A stretch of 64,000 nucleotides of DNA from Shinisaurus crocodilurus (taxonomy: Eukaryota > Chordata > Lepidosauria > Squamata > Shinisauridae): positions 115,945,379 to 116,009,378 of the forward strand of contig CM037876.1 of NCBI GenBank assembly GCA_021292165.1. The letters run 5' to 3'. The notes beneath the pieces are model-generated. The model did not search any database. It saw only the letters and a program-made list of their open reading frames with translations, and was not told the origin of the DNA. Shown one piece after another: positions 36,741-47,011 of this stretch (position 1 is the first letter of the stretch; every line of letters begins with the position of its first letter). Made by a program: the position numbers and the translations under genes.

Positions 36741-37432
36741 GGGTTATGGGCCCAGTCCCAGACCCAGTCCCAGTATCAGTTACAGCTACAGCTCCTGTTC
36801 CAGTGGTTTACAGTGGTTAATGGAAAAATAAATAAATAAATAAAAAAATCAAAGAGGAACCCACTCCTGATCCTGTACCAGCTCCTAATAAGAAGAAAAA
36901 GGGGGAGAAAATTCCAGCAAATCCAGACATCTCAGAGGAGACAGGGTCTGAGGCTGAGTTATCTGGCATGGAAGAGGAAGTTCCAAGAGCCGTTGTGATG
37001 GCGGGTATGTTAGATTTAGTGTGGTGTGCAGAAAGTCATCTGACATCATCACAAGGAGTCTATGAGTCAGAATCATGGGACAGTTGGGAGATAACATGTT
37101 ATGTACAACAGGTTATATAAGTGTTGCACAATTGGTGAGTAATATCCTATTTATAGGTACAGAGTCTTACTATAAAGGTACAGACTCACTTGGGACTTGC
37201 CACTTCACACTTGGACTTGGGAGCTTCACTGGACTTTGTCTCTGCAATCATGTAGTGAGACAGAATCATCTCTTCTGCATAAGAGATGCCTGCATTGCTT
37301 GCCTTAATCCCATGTAATTTGGGTCCTACAAAGACTCTTTATAACAGCTGTTCACTTCTCTCCTCTTTCCGTCTGTGGGACTGGGAGTCTCTTGCTGGGT
37401 AAGCTTGAACCCTAGTCAAGCTCTCACAGGGT

Positions 37433-38191
37433 ATACAGCCATTGCCTCAGCAAGTTGTTAAGAAGCTATCGGACCAGAACTATGCTTTGTGGGCTTATAA
37501 AATGGAACTTTACTTATTGCAAGCTGGATTATGGCCTGTGGTGTCAGAAGATCCAGTGGCAGAGGGAGCTGCAAGCTATGACGCTTCAAAAGCTCAGAAT
37601 AATAAGGCTAGAGCAGCAATTGCCCTATCAGTGAAAAACTCTCAGGTGCCTTACATACAGTTTCTAAAAACAGCAAAAGTGTGCTGGAAAGCATTACAAG
37701 GCATCTATCAGAAGCAAACAGCGGACAGTAAAATAATACTGACTCATAAACTGTATAAATTGAGCTTACAAACAGGTGGCTCAATGCCAGAGCACTTAAG
37801 AACAATCCAAGATCTCTTGGCTAAAAGGATAAATATTAACCCCATAAATCAAGTCTACATTCTGCTATCCAGTCTGGACCAGTCCTATAACACAATCGTT
37901 ACAATCTTAGAAGGTCAAAAAGACGCTGATTTAACCTTGGATCACGTTTGTGGGAAACTTTTGCAAAAAATAAAAAACAATGCAAGTCGTAAATCTTCTA
38001 ATAGTGAACGTCAAGCTGGGGCTTCCAACCCTGAAAATTTTACAAATGTATCAGCATTAAAAGTGCGGAAATGCTTTAATTGTAGATCAACAAAGTTTTT
38101 AAAACGTAACTGCAAAGCCAAGAAAAAAAGCGGGGGGGGAGCCAAAGCCGAAACAAAAAAAAAAGCATACACCGCCAAAAGAAACAATTAA
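37433..38191 (+). CDS. Copia gag-like protein
   Basis: About 250 open codons. KKLSDQNYALWAYKMELYLL opens the copia gag (UBN2/DUF4219-like) domain, followed by KVCWKALQGIYQKQTADSKI and QVYILLSSLDQSYNTIVTIL. Near the end the zinc knuckle is damaged (CFNCRSTKFLKRNCK: the glycines and histidine of the CCHC pattern are replaced), consistent with G-to-A change at least in part. No ATG starts the frame; the in-frame codon at 37433 is ATA, which could be an edited ATG. It packages element RNA in active relatives; here probably dead. Confidence 0.8.
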   Translation: MQPLPQQVVKKLSDQNYALWAYKMELYLLQAGLWPVVSEDPVAEGAASYDASKAQNNKARAAIALSVKNSQVPYIQFLKTAKVCWKALQGIYQKQTADSKIILTHKLYKLSLQTGGSMPEHLRTIQDLLAKRININPINQVYILLSSLDQSYNTIVTILEGQKDADLTLDHVCGKLLQKIKNNASRKSSNSERQAGASNPENFTNVSALKVRKCFNCRSTKFLKRNCKAKKKSGGGAKAETKKKAYTAKRNN

Positions 38192-39241
38192 AACCAAAAA
38201 AAGTTTGATTGCTAAAGTGAGTCTACCTTCTACTCTGTAGGTTTTAAACTCTGGTGCCTCGTGGCATATGACTCGAAACAAAGCTGTTTTTAAAACTCTA
38301 ACTGAGTGTGATTCCACTTCACAGCATGTAGAACTTGATGATAAAAATAAAATTCAAGTCTCTGCAGCAGGGGGAGTTCATTTTACATGTTTTTTTTTAA
38401 ATTGCAAAATGTTTTACTTATACTGCAATTAAATTCAAATTTAATAAGCTTGTCTCAGCTTGCTAATTCTGAGTTTAAAGTATGTTTCGCTAAAAATACA
38501 TAATAAAACAAAAAAAAAAGCTGTGTGCTAAAAGCATGTTACAAAATTCTCTATATGTTATAAATCCTTTTATAACAAAACAATAAAATTATAAAATATA
38601 CAAATTGTAAACCTCATGCTAATTACATTAATCTGTATCATAAAAAGTTTAGTCATACAAATTATAAAAGCATGTGAAAAATGCCAAATCTATATAAAAA
38701 CATAAATATAAAACCTTGTTCTAACTACCGTATTTTCCGGCGTATAAGATGACTGGGCGTATAAGACGACCCCCAACTTTTCCAGTTAAAATATAGAGTT
38801 TGGGATATACTCGCTGTATAAGACTACCCCTCTTCCAACGCACACCAAATAAAAATTAAAAAAACATCAGATTTGATTTCAACATGGTAATTTTAATTCA
38901 AATGCTTATGACATGCAGGTACTTAGCAGGAAAACTGTCACTTATAAACTTAAGGCTGTTACATGTCATCAAACATGTAAACATAAAACAGTGCAAGTGG
39001 ATTAAACTTTTCCTAATTCACTCTAAAGCTGAAAGGAAGGATAAGACAATAAACCCATGGGAGCTGCCATGCTGTTTGTTTTCTGAGCTGTCAACCAAAC
39101 TGGAACTGATGATGATAGGAGGAAGATAACAAACAATAGAGAGAGAGCAAGTGCCGGGCAAGTCCCTGGCGAGTTAGCAACGCCCATCATAACTGCAAGC
39201 TACGGTATTTTTACAGGTTTTGCTGGCGTGACAGTTTACCT

Positions 39242-40594
39242 TTAAAAGCCTACAAAACCCTCCTGTTCGTCATCTGATATCATAAGTACATCAATGACAT
39301 CTTGTGATACATTTGTAAGGCAGTCATCGTATGGATCGAATTCCGTATCAGATGTTGTGGTCTCAGCTTCGGCTTCCTCTTCATCTTGCCACAAGTAGTC
39401 GTCCTCCATACCATCTAATGAATTTGATATGCCACACTTCTTGAAAGACTTGATTACCGTTTCTGCATCAATATCATTCCAGGCTTTTATGACAAACTTG
39501 CACAAAACATCCAACTGTGGAGCACGCATGTTTCCTCCTTTTGTGAATAACTTTTTGCCACTAACCATCCATTCATTCCACTGTTCTCGAATGCGATCTT
39601 TAAATGGCTTGTTTAGGCACACATCCAGTGGCTGTACCAACGATGTCAATTCTGCAGGAATAACTGCCGCATCTGTGTTTAGTCTTGCAAGCCTTTGCTT
39701 GGTGCTGGGAGTTAAATGAGCCCTGAACATATCCCACACCAGTAGACTACGTTTTTGAATAAGTCCACCTGGTCGCCTGCTCCATACATTATCAAGCCAT
39801 AGCTTTACCCCTTCTTCATCCATCCAGCCTTTTTCATTCACATGTACAAAACAACCAACAGGGAACTTGAGTTTCGGCATTGTTTTTCTTTTAAAAATAA
39901 TCATTGGTCTCAGTTTGGCGCCATCAGCTGTGCATCCTAGTACCACTGTAAAACTGGACTTCTCATGTCCTGTTGTTTTAATTAAAATTGTTTTTTCACC
40001 TTTTTGATGGACAGTTTTATTTCCAACCATATCAAAATCCATTGGAGTTTCATCCATATTTCCAATACTACTTAACGCATAGCCATGTTTAGTGCGCTGT
40101 TGTATTACATATCGATGGAAACTATTTACTTTGCTATCAAGATCTGCAGGTAATTTTTGGGCAATTTTTGTCTTTTGCCTCAGTGCCATATTATGCCTTC
40201 CCATGAATCTAGTACACCAGGATACAGTGGCCTTAAATCTGTTGCTGTGATCTGGGTTAGATTTGGCCCAGTGAAGTGCAAACAAACGTATTTTATTTCG
40301 TGTCACTACATAACCGTTTTGGCGATGCTCATTCACCATGTCTGCTACATGTTTTTTGAGTTCTGGCCAATGTGGGGTGCCTCTTCTTAATGCACACTTA
40401 CCCCTTGACATACTCTTTAATGCTTTTTCATTTGCTTTCCAGTCCCGAACCATCTTTTCTGTTACTCCATATTGTCTTGCAGCAGCGCAGTTATTATGTT
40501 CCATGGCAAAGTTTACAACTTTAAGTTTGAAACTGGCTTCATATTTCTTTCTTCTTGCTGGTGGAGCCATGATGGGGTTTTGACTGTTGGACAT
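39242..40594 (-). CDS. Tigger/pogo-like DDD transposase, intact
   Basis: 450 residues from an ATG at 40594. Residues ~14-55 (RRKKYEASFKLKVVNFAMEH, EKMVRDWK) look like a Brinker-type helix-turn-helix, ~60-135 a CENPB-type HTH, and ~175-400 the DDE_1 catalytic core. The catalytic residues visible are Asp181 (NMDETPM), Asp288 (VWDMFRAHL) and Asp324 (QPLDVCLNKPF), giving DD35D. The acidic tail (DEEEAEAETTTSDTEFD) is typical of Tigger/POGK-like proteins. It would bind the terminal repeats and cut and paste at TA. No stop or frameshift is seen, so it may be recently active or retained. Confidence 0.93.
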   Translation of the reverse strand: MSNSQNPIMAPPARRKKYEASFKLKVVNFAMEHNNCAAARQYGVTEKMVRDWKANEKALKSMSRGKCALRRGTPHWPELKKHVADMVNEHRQNGYVVTRNKIRLFALHWAKSNPDHSNRFKATVSWCTRFMGRHNMALRQKTKIAQKLPADLDSKVNSFHRYVIQQRTKHGYALSSIGNMDETPMDFDMVGNKTVHQKGEKTILIKTTGHEKSSFTVVLGCTADGAKLRPMIIFKRKTMPKLKFPVGCFVHVNEKGWMDEEGVKLWLDNVWSRRPGGLIQKRSLLVWDMFRAHLTPSTKQRLARLNTDAAVIPAELTSLVQPLDVCLNKPFKDRIREQWNEWMVSGKKLFTKGGNMRAPQLDVLCKFVIKAWNDIDAETVIKSFKKCGISNSLDGMEDDYLWQDEEEAEAETTTSDTEFDPYDDCLTNVSQDVIDVLMISDDEQEGFVGF

Positions 40595-40816
40595 TTGTAT
40601 ACAGTACTGTATGTACTGGTGCTATACTGTATGAACAGGTATAGATACTGGTGCTATACTGTATGTGGTACCCAGTATACAACAACCAGCCAATCACTAC
40701 AAGTGATGTACCTTACCAGCGATTGGCTAGTTGTTGTATCCAAAGCCTGCTGATTGGTCAGCTCTCCCTGCCTGCCCAGCCCTCCTTGTCTCCAAGACTA
40801 TCAGCGGCAAACAGAG

Positions 40817-41094
40817 GTCAGGGACGCCCGGGGTATGGAGAAAAGAGAGAGAGCGGCGCTGTGCCCAGAAAAACACGTCTCTTTCACCCGTCTGGCCCGC
40901 CCTTGTATCCTATTACCTCTGCCTCTCAGATCTTGCACATGCGCGCCTGCGCCTCTTCACTGCAGTCCTCAGGAGCGAGATCTGAGAGGCGGAGGTAATA
41001 GGATACAAGGGCGGGCCAGACGGGTGAAAGAGGCGTGTTTTTCTGGGCACAGCGTCGCGCTCTCTCTTTTCTCCATACCCCGAGCATCCCTGAC
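40817..41094. repeat. 117-bp inverted repeat with 44-nt spacer
   Basis: 40817-40933 and 40978-41094 are inverted copies with only about seven mismatches by eye; both contain CACCCGTCTGGCCCGCCCTT or its complement. It lies between the transposase start and the right terminus, and is GC-rich unlike the surrounding copia DNA. Confidence 0.9.
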
Positions 41095-42371
41095 AGCTGC
41101 AGCTTGCTCCGTACTTTCATACTGCTTTCATACGGTCGCCGCATCATATGCGGCGACCGCAGATAGTTTCAGCACCCGCCCTATAAGACGACACCCGGCG
41201 TATAAGACAACCCCCGACTTTTGAAAAGATTTTCCAGGGTTAAAAAGTCGTCTTATACGCCGGAAAATGCGGTATGTAAAATGTACAGTGTATAGTCAGA
41301 CTAAGTCACACAAAACTAACATACAAAAACAAGAACAAAATAACAAAAAAAGCTTTTGAACTGCTGCACACAAATGTAGCTAAACCTTTTTTTAAAAATC
41401 ATAAAAGTAACAAATATTACTTAACTATAACTAATAATTATAGCAAATTTAGTTTTATATATTTGCTAAAGCACAAAAATAAAGTGTTTAAAAATTTCAA
41501 AACTTTTGTCAAATAAACTAAAAACAAGTTCAAACAGTACCGCATAGCTACAGTTCTCTCAGATGGGGTGGGGGTGGGGGAATACATAAGCACCCAGTTC
41601 AAAAAATTTCTAATAATAAAAAAAATCAGACACAGTCTGACTGCTCCAAGTTCTCCATTCCAGAATGGTGTTGCTAAGCGTCACAACAAAAAACTCCAAA
41701 ACATAATAGAGGCTAAATTGGCAGAATCAGGCTTAAAAAATCGTTTCTAAAGTAAAGCTCTTTCAAATACAAATTACTTGTTAAACAAGCTAGTCAGTTC
41801 TATATCTAAAAAAAACTCCTTATGAAATGTTTCATAAGATAAAACCAAAAATAGCACACGTGCGTGTTTTTAACTATAAATGTTTTGTACATATACAAGC
41901 CAACAGTAAAACAAATAGTCGCCTTATCACAACAAAGTAATTTTAAACAAAAATGTAATTTTTCATAAACAAACACAAAAAAAGCAACAGCTAGTAGCTT
42001 TGCCAATACATCAAATAGCTAAAACACAGCTAAGTGGTTCTGAAACAGAACAATGCGCTAAACAAAAACCTAAAACAAAAAAATAAAATAAAATGCCTCT
42101 AAAACATTCAACCAAGAAACAAAGTGCCTATAAAATATCAAAATAAATTTCAAAATACACATAAAGCTCTTAAAATAACCTATAAACCTAAAACTTTTTT
42201 AAAAATTCAAAGCATAAAACCAAAAATAAAAAAAACTGGTTTAATGCCATACAAATTAAAAATAATACAATACACACAAACAACACTTAAAGTCTTTTGT
42301 ACCTTTGCCTATAAAAAAAAGCCATAACATACAAATAGGTGTTTAAAATAAAAAAAAATAATAAAAAAACA

Positions 42372-42905
42372 AATTAAGAAATACAAAACAAAATTAATAG
42401 CTAAAGGTTTTACACAAAAACACAAAACTAATTATAATAGTGTATTTGCTCCAACTACCAAATATACAAATGTTAAACTGTTGTTAAAAATTGCAACAAA
42501 AAAACAAATAAAAGTTTTTCACTTTAATGTAAAAACTGCTTTTTATATAAAAATCTAACCAAAAAAAATCTACATAATACAACCAAGTTTTATTAAAAAA
42601 TCCAAAGTTAGTTTATGTTAAATAAATCTATAACCTTAAACAAACAACAAAATGCTAAAATCAAAAATTAAACAGTGTTTTGATTAACTTAAAGTTCAAA
42701 CAAAACAAAGCTAATCACTGTCTATATACATGTCACAATAAGTTAAGCCTAATATATCTACTAATATATATAAATAATTTACTACTAATTACTAATTCAA
42801 AATGTCAAAAAAACAATTTTGCAAAAAAATTTGCAAACACACTTTAAAATAAAAAACCTTAATACAATAAAACACTATCTTAGAATACAATTATTCAAAA
42901 ATTTA
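42372..42905 (+). pseudogene. Copia reverse transcriptase fragment, hypermutated
   Basis: Readable blocks in one main frame: NSVFAPTTKYTNVKLLLKIA, VFHFNVKTAF, NHCLYTCHNKLSLIYLLIY and then INNLLL, where the family has the catalytic YxDD (Asp codons GAY to AAY). The known family pattern plus these substitutions (D to N, G to K/R/S, E to K, R to K, M to I) fits G-to-A change. It is interrupted by stops and ends abruptly at about 42905. Confidence 0.75.
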
Positions 42906-42971
42906 AAAAATCTTACTTAATTTTCCATTCAACACCAACAATTTCCCTATCTGATGTCTTTTTATTTACCG

Positions 42972-43966
42972 GTATTAATTTATTTATTACATTTCTATCC
43001 TGCCTTTTTTCCAGCAAGGAACTCAAGGCGGCTTACATAATCTTCTTCCTTTCTATTTGATCCTCACAACTGTTTCAAAAATATGCTCAGAGTCCTCTCC
43101 CAGAGGGCCAATGCTCAAGGAAAGGGAAGCAGCACACCAGAAATGAGTTTTCAAAGTTTTATTTTTGCGCAAAAAGGCTCAGCTCTGTCGCTCACGCCAG
43201 GATCAGAAGCTGAACAAAGGGAGAAGGGACAGGCAGGGCTTTTTATGCCCTTACACCCATTGGTTCATTCATTCTTAGCAAATCAAATGCGTTCGCTTAA
43301 ACATGCTAACCAATCAGAGACATTTCTTTGAACACAGTAACAACCAATCAGAGACATTTCTTTGAACATAGTAAGTATCAGTCTTCAGTTACGTAGAAGG
43401 CCATCTATCTCTTCCTCCCTTGGCTAGGTTGATGCTTCCCATGACCCCTAGGGCATCCGAGATATCAGGCGTCCCATGAATCTGCTACTCTTGGCACCCC
43501 TTATCAATCAAAGAAACTCCCCTTTCATTAGTACATCTGGAGTTGGCACCTGGGAATGCACATCAGGGATGAGATATCGGCCAAGGAGAAGATATGACGG
43601 CGCCAGGCATACAATTAAACCAAGAAGCGACACAACTCTTCAAGGTTCCCTGGCTAAAATAGCAAGGCAGATGGGCAAGGTCAGTTAGTTAGGCCAGGAG
43701 GGGGGAGAGCAGAGAGATTAGTCCATCTAACAATGTGTACTATATACAGCCTTGTTGATTGCATGTGTATAATGGAATGTTATTCTTACATATTGTTAAT
43801 ATACTATGTCTACTTTTCTAACACAACAACCCTGTGAGGTAGGTTAGGTTGCGAGTCAGTGACTGGCCCAAAGTCGCCCAGTGAACTTCTTAGCCGAGTG
43901 AGGACTAGAACCCGGGTCTCCCGAAACCCAATCCAACACTCTAACCACTATGCCACACTGGCTCTC
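42972..43966 (-). mobile_element. tRNA-derived SINE split by a solo LTR
   Basis: The SINE 3' part (42972-43070) and 5' part (43824-43966) are on the reverse strand and align to the same family without loss at the break, apart from a 4-bp duplication. The inserted LTR is listed separately. The B-box complement GAACCCGGGTCTCC is retained. Confidence 0.82.
43071..43823 (-). mobile_element. Solo LTR inserted in SINE, TSD CAAC
   Basis: 753 bp, reading TGTTTC...AACA on the plus strand, flanked by CAAC (43067-43070, 43824-43827). A poly(A)-signal-like AAAATAAAAC occurs on the minus strand near 43162, suggesting minus orientation (TGTTAG...GAAACA). A 4-bp duplication fits Ty3/gypsy or retrovirus-like LTRs. 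No internal region is present. Confidence 0.8.
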
Positions 43967-44639
43967 AGTGAAAAACTTAATTCAGGAAAAAAGTGTTTTG
44001 GTGAGAAAATCGATTACAGCCTGATCTTACTTTGCTGCTGCAGTACAAGCAGAAGTCCCTGCTACATCTGCTAGAGAAGTTCCTGTCTCTGCTACAGTAA
44101 TTTTCCAATGCGAAGGGTGAGATTATGGGTTTCCATACCTGAATACAAACATGGAGCTCTCTTGACAAGAGCTACTTGAGGCTGAAGGCTTGACCCTGGG
44201 GGGTGGGGTGGGGGTGGAAATGCAGCAGCAGACAGTAGATTGACCATGCAAGAACAGGATCCTAATAATTATACCAGGCCTGGCTATTCCAGAGACGTCA
44301 CACTGTAAAGACTACCAATTGCAGGGGCCAATGTTGTGCACACCTGTTTCCTTTTGTGCCTGACTGTGTGTATTGAGAGGCCTAAGCACACACAATCTCA
44401 GGTAGCTCAGTAGGATGGTACCCAGCCTTTTTTCACCCCCTTAGGGACAGAATTTCCAAAAATCCTTTCTCAGTGGGTGTCTATGTCATAAAAACTATGT
44501 CCCTTCAAAATTTCACGTTCCTAGATTAAACGGTTTGAGCTGGGCATTGATGAGTCAGTCAATCAATCAGTCAGGACTTCTTTTATATATATAGAGAGAT
44601 GATCCTTAAATAAAGATGGATCATTAACAAGAGGAGTAT

Positions 44640-45540
44640 CTTCCTTCTTTTCCCTTGGTAGGAGGGCACTGTGGCAGGTAAGGGGACCAACTTATCTCCC
44701 CCTCCCCACCACATTCGCCAGCTGTTTTTGTTTCGTGGTGGCTCTTTTTTCCTCCCTGGAGATCATGATCTCTGGCTTGACAGCTGGCTTCTGCGATTCC
44801 CGTTTTGACAACCACTGACAGCCCCTTCAGAGTGCCCAAGTGGCACCTTGGAGGGGCTGTTCATGGTTGCTAACCATTTTAAAATTATTTTTGGGACCCT
44901 CGAATCTGCACAGATAGTAGGGTACATTTTTAAAAAATTGTTTTGGTGGTCTTTTGCAAGTGTGCACCTGCACAGTTATGGAGGTCTGAAAATGGGTAGC
45001 CCTGCCTGGGCAATGTCCAGAGAGGTACCTGCTGCCAAAGTGCAGAGAGGCTCCAAATAGCCTTCCCCCCCCCTTTTGGTTTGGTTTGACAGCTGTCAAA
45101 AGGTGAGTTGTCAAGCCAAACCAAAGGCGCAAGTGATCTGTGCTTGTGAAAAGGGGTGGGTGGGAGCATAGATCATTCATAGCAGCCACCTGGACATTGC
45201 CCAGGTGAGGCTGCCCATTTTTGGACTTCCATAAGTGTGCAGGTGTACACTTGCAAAAGATCAATTTTTTTTTTTTAGAAAAGTATGGTAATATTGGCGC
45301 CCATTGGGGGGGGGTGTCTAAAAATTAATTAAACAAAAGGTTTGCAATCACTGAAAGCCCCTCCAGTGTGTCACTTGGGCATTGTGAAGGGGCTGTCGGT
45401 GGCTGTCGAAACAGAGATTGTGAAAGTTGGCTGTCAAGCCTGAGATTGCGATCTCCAGAGGGGGGAAAGGGTAAAGAGATGAAAGAGCCACAGTGAGCCA
45501 AAAACAGCTTGCGAATGCAGTGAGGAGGGGGAGACAAGTC
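44640..45540. mobile_element. Foldback (long inverted repeat) element
   Basis: The left half 44640-45090 and right half 45105-45540 are diverged inverted copies: CCCAAGTGGCACCTTGG against its counterpart near 45370, CTGCCTGGGCAATGTCCAG against CTGGACATTGCCCAGGTGAG, and the centre GGTTTGGTTTGACAGCTGTC against GTTGTCAAGCCAAACCAAA. Blocks outside (45555-45700) match the 15961 family. There is no coding sequence. Confidence 0.65.
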
Positions 45541-45762
45541 AATTCTGCTGCGGTGTCCCCTGGGATACCCACAGGAAGACCAAGGGGGAAGGAGTGGGAG
45601 GGCGCGAACAACCCACGGTGAGCCCGATCCTCTGTCAGGCATGCCATGGGTTGTTCACAGAACATCCAACCCACCGTGGCGTATTGGCAGGTTTTAGTCG
45701 CCACTAAAACAGTGAAAGACACTTCAGTTGTGAAAGAATTCTGCAGACTTTTTTACAACCCC

Positions 45763-45860
45763 CTGAGGAAGGCCTTAGAAAAAAACACAGGCTGAAACGC
45801 GCCGGGCTCCTCTATTTAATAAAGATTTTTGCATCCTGAGAACCTAGTTCTCTCCTTTTT
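45763..45860 (+). ncRNA. Possible hammerhead-like ribozyme remnant
   Basis: CTGAGGA (45763-45769) and GAAAC (45794-45798) match the two conserved hammerhead core boxes, separated by a 24-nt arm with an imperfect stem (one bulged G). AATAAAGATTTTTGCATCC follows. Such motifs occur in Penelope-like and other retroelement ends. A cleavage-site strand is not convincingly located. Confidence 0.3.
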
Positions 45861-45869
45861 TCATTGCTA

Positions 45870-46724
45870 CTGGATGCTCATCTCCTCTTGTTTTTGTCTT
45901 TATCCTCTGGAAAACACCAGGCATGTTGATGGTGGCATATGAATAAAAAAAACATGTAAAAACAATCACTGCCCTAGTGTTCATCTTCTCACTCTGTCTG
46001 GCTGGATTTTGCCTCCACTCTTGCTGAAGGATGTGTGACCAAGCTTAGTCAAGTCTTAATTGTGGGTTGACCAGGGGACGTGCAAATCGGCAAAACTCAA
46101 GCTTGCCAAAGTCCTCTGAATTTGAAGCTTGTTCCATGTCAGATTGCAAGCTTTGTTTTTTTTTTCTTTTTGCATTAGTTGTGCACATCTTTGAAATGTA
46201 CACATTCTTCTCCCATTGATTAAAGTGTATTTATGCACATTTTCCAAAAGTACACATTTTTTCATGCACATTTTTCAAATATATGCGTGCTGTTGAATGC
46301 ATTTTTTTGGTCTGCAAATCACATTGCAATCTTGGAAATGTACAGACTTTGACCTCAGATTGCATCCAAGTCCGTGCTCAGTCTGGAAGGTGCGAACTGG
46401 GTAAATCCCCAAAAAACGAACTGAAGCAAATTTCTCATGCCTCCCTCGGATTGACTGGGGACCAGTGGCATCGCAGTGAATGGCTCCTTCTGGTGCTGTT
46501 TTCTGGAACTGCAAGCACAAATCATATGTTGTCTCACAAACTTTCGTGGACATCAGATGCATAGAGCATAATGCAAAGTTTCAGGTTTTTTATACAGTAC
46601 ATATGGTGTGTGGGGGGCAGGGGGAGAATTGTAAACAGTGAAGCCAGAAGAAAATTTAATGCGGAAAGTACTGATGAATCACATTATTGGCACTGGTCAT
46701 TTGCAGTGCACCTGTTTACGGTAT
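45870..46724. other. Intron 2 sequence without gene
   Basis: TGCACATTTTCC-type short repeats at 46190-46275 suggest an unrecognised old repeat. No coding segment is seen. Confidence 0.4.
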
Positions 46725-46963
46725 TTGTTTATTTATTTATTACATTTATACCCCGCCTTTTTTCCTGCAAGGAACCTAAGACAGCTTACATAGTCGTCCT
46801 CCTCTCCATGTTATCCTCACAACAACCCTGTTGAGGTAGGTTAGGCTGAGAGTCAGTGACTGGCCCAAAGTCACCCAGTGAGTTTCATGGCTGAGTGGGG
46901 ACTAGAACCTGGATCTCCTGAGTCCCAGTCCAACATTCTAACCACTACACCACACTGGCTCTG
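46725..46963 (-). mobile_element. tRNA-derived SINE
   Basis: Full-length reverse copy with a TTTATTTATTTATTACATTT tail at the left and head complement ACCACTACACCACACTGGC at the right. Confidence 0.85.
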
Positions 46964-47011
46964 ATAATAAAAATCGTGGGAATAGGTGTTGGCAGAGGGA
47001 GTGGTAAAACG

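Larger units (their letters stand above)
38728..41272 (-). mobile_element. Complete Tigger/pogo-like DNA transposon nested in copia
   Basis: The terminal inverted repeats CCGTATTTTCCGGCGTATAAG and its partner (complement of CCGCATTTTCCGGCGTATAAG; one mismatch in 21) are flanked by TA. Subterminal GCGTATAAGACGAC motifs recur at both ends. The single transposase frame lies on the minus strand. A long inverted repeat (40817-41094) lies upstream of the transposase start. The TA insertion in mutated copia integrase sequence makes it younger than the copia copy. Confidence 0.92.
36174..42940 (+). mobile_element. Ty1/copia retrotransposon, G-to-A mutated, 3' deleted, TSD ATTTC
   Basis: The 5' LTR (36174-36740) is followed by a GGGTTATGGGCCCAG primer-binding-like site, gag, protease (SGASWHMT, ~38245), integrase and RT, in copia order. 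ATTTC flanks exactly (36169-36173, 42941-42945). A Tigger element (38728-41272) sits inside. Coding after the middle of RT and the 3' LTR are gone, except the last ~22 bp of the LTR (TTTTCCATTCAACACCAACA). The integrase end (41568-41750, HSLTAPSSPFQNGVAKRHN) and RT (42330-42905) are recognisable but full of G-to-A changes, so G is very rare there. Confidence 0.88.

Noticed and set aside
41280..42940. Plain low-complexity A-rich DNA
   Set aside because: Collinear copia integrase and RT blocks can be read through it; the composition is explained by G-to-A change.
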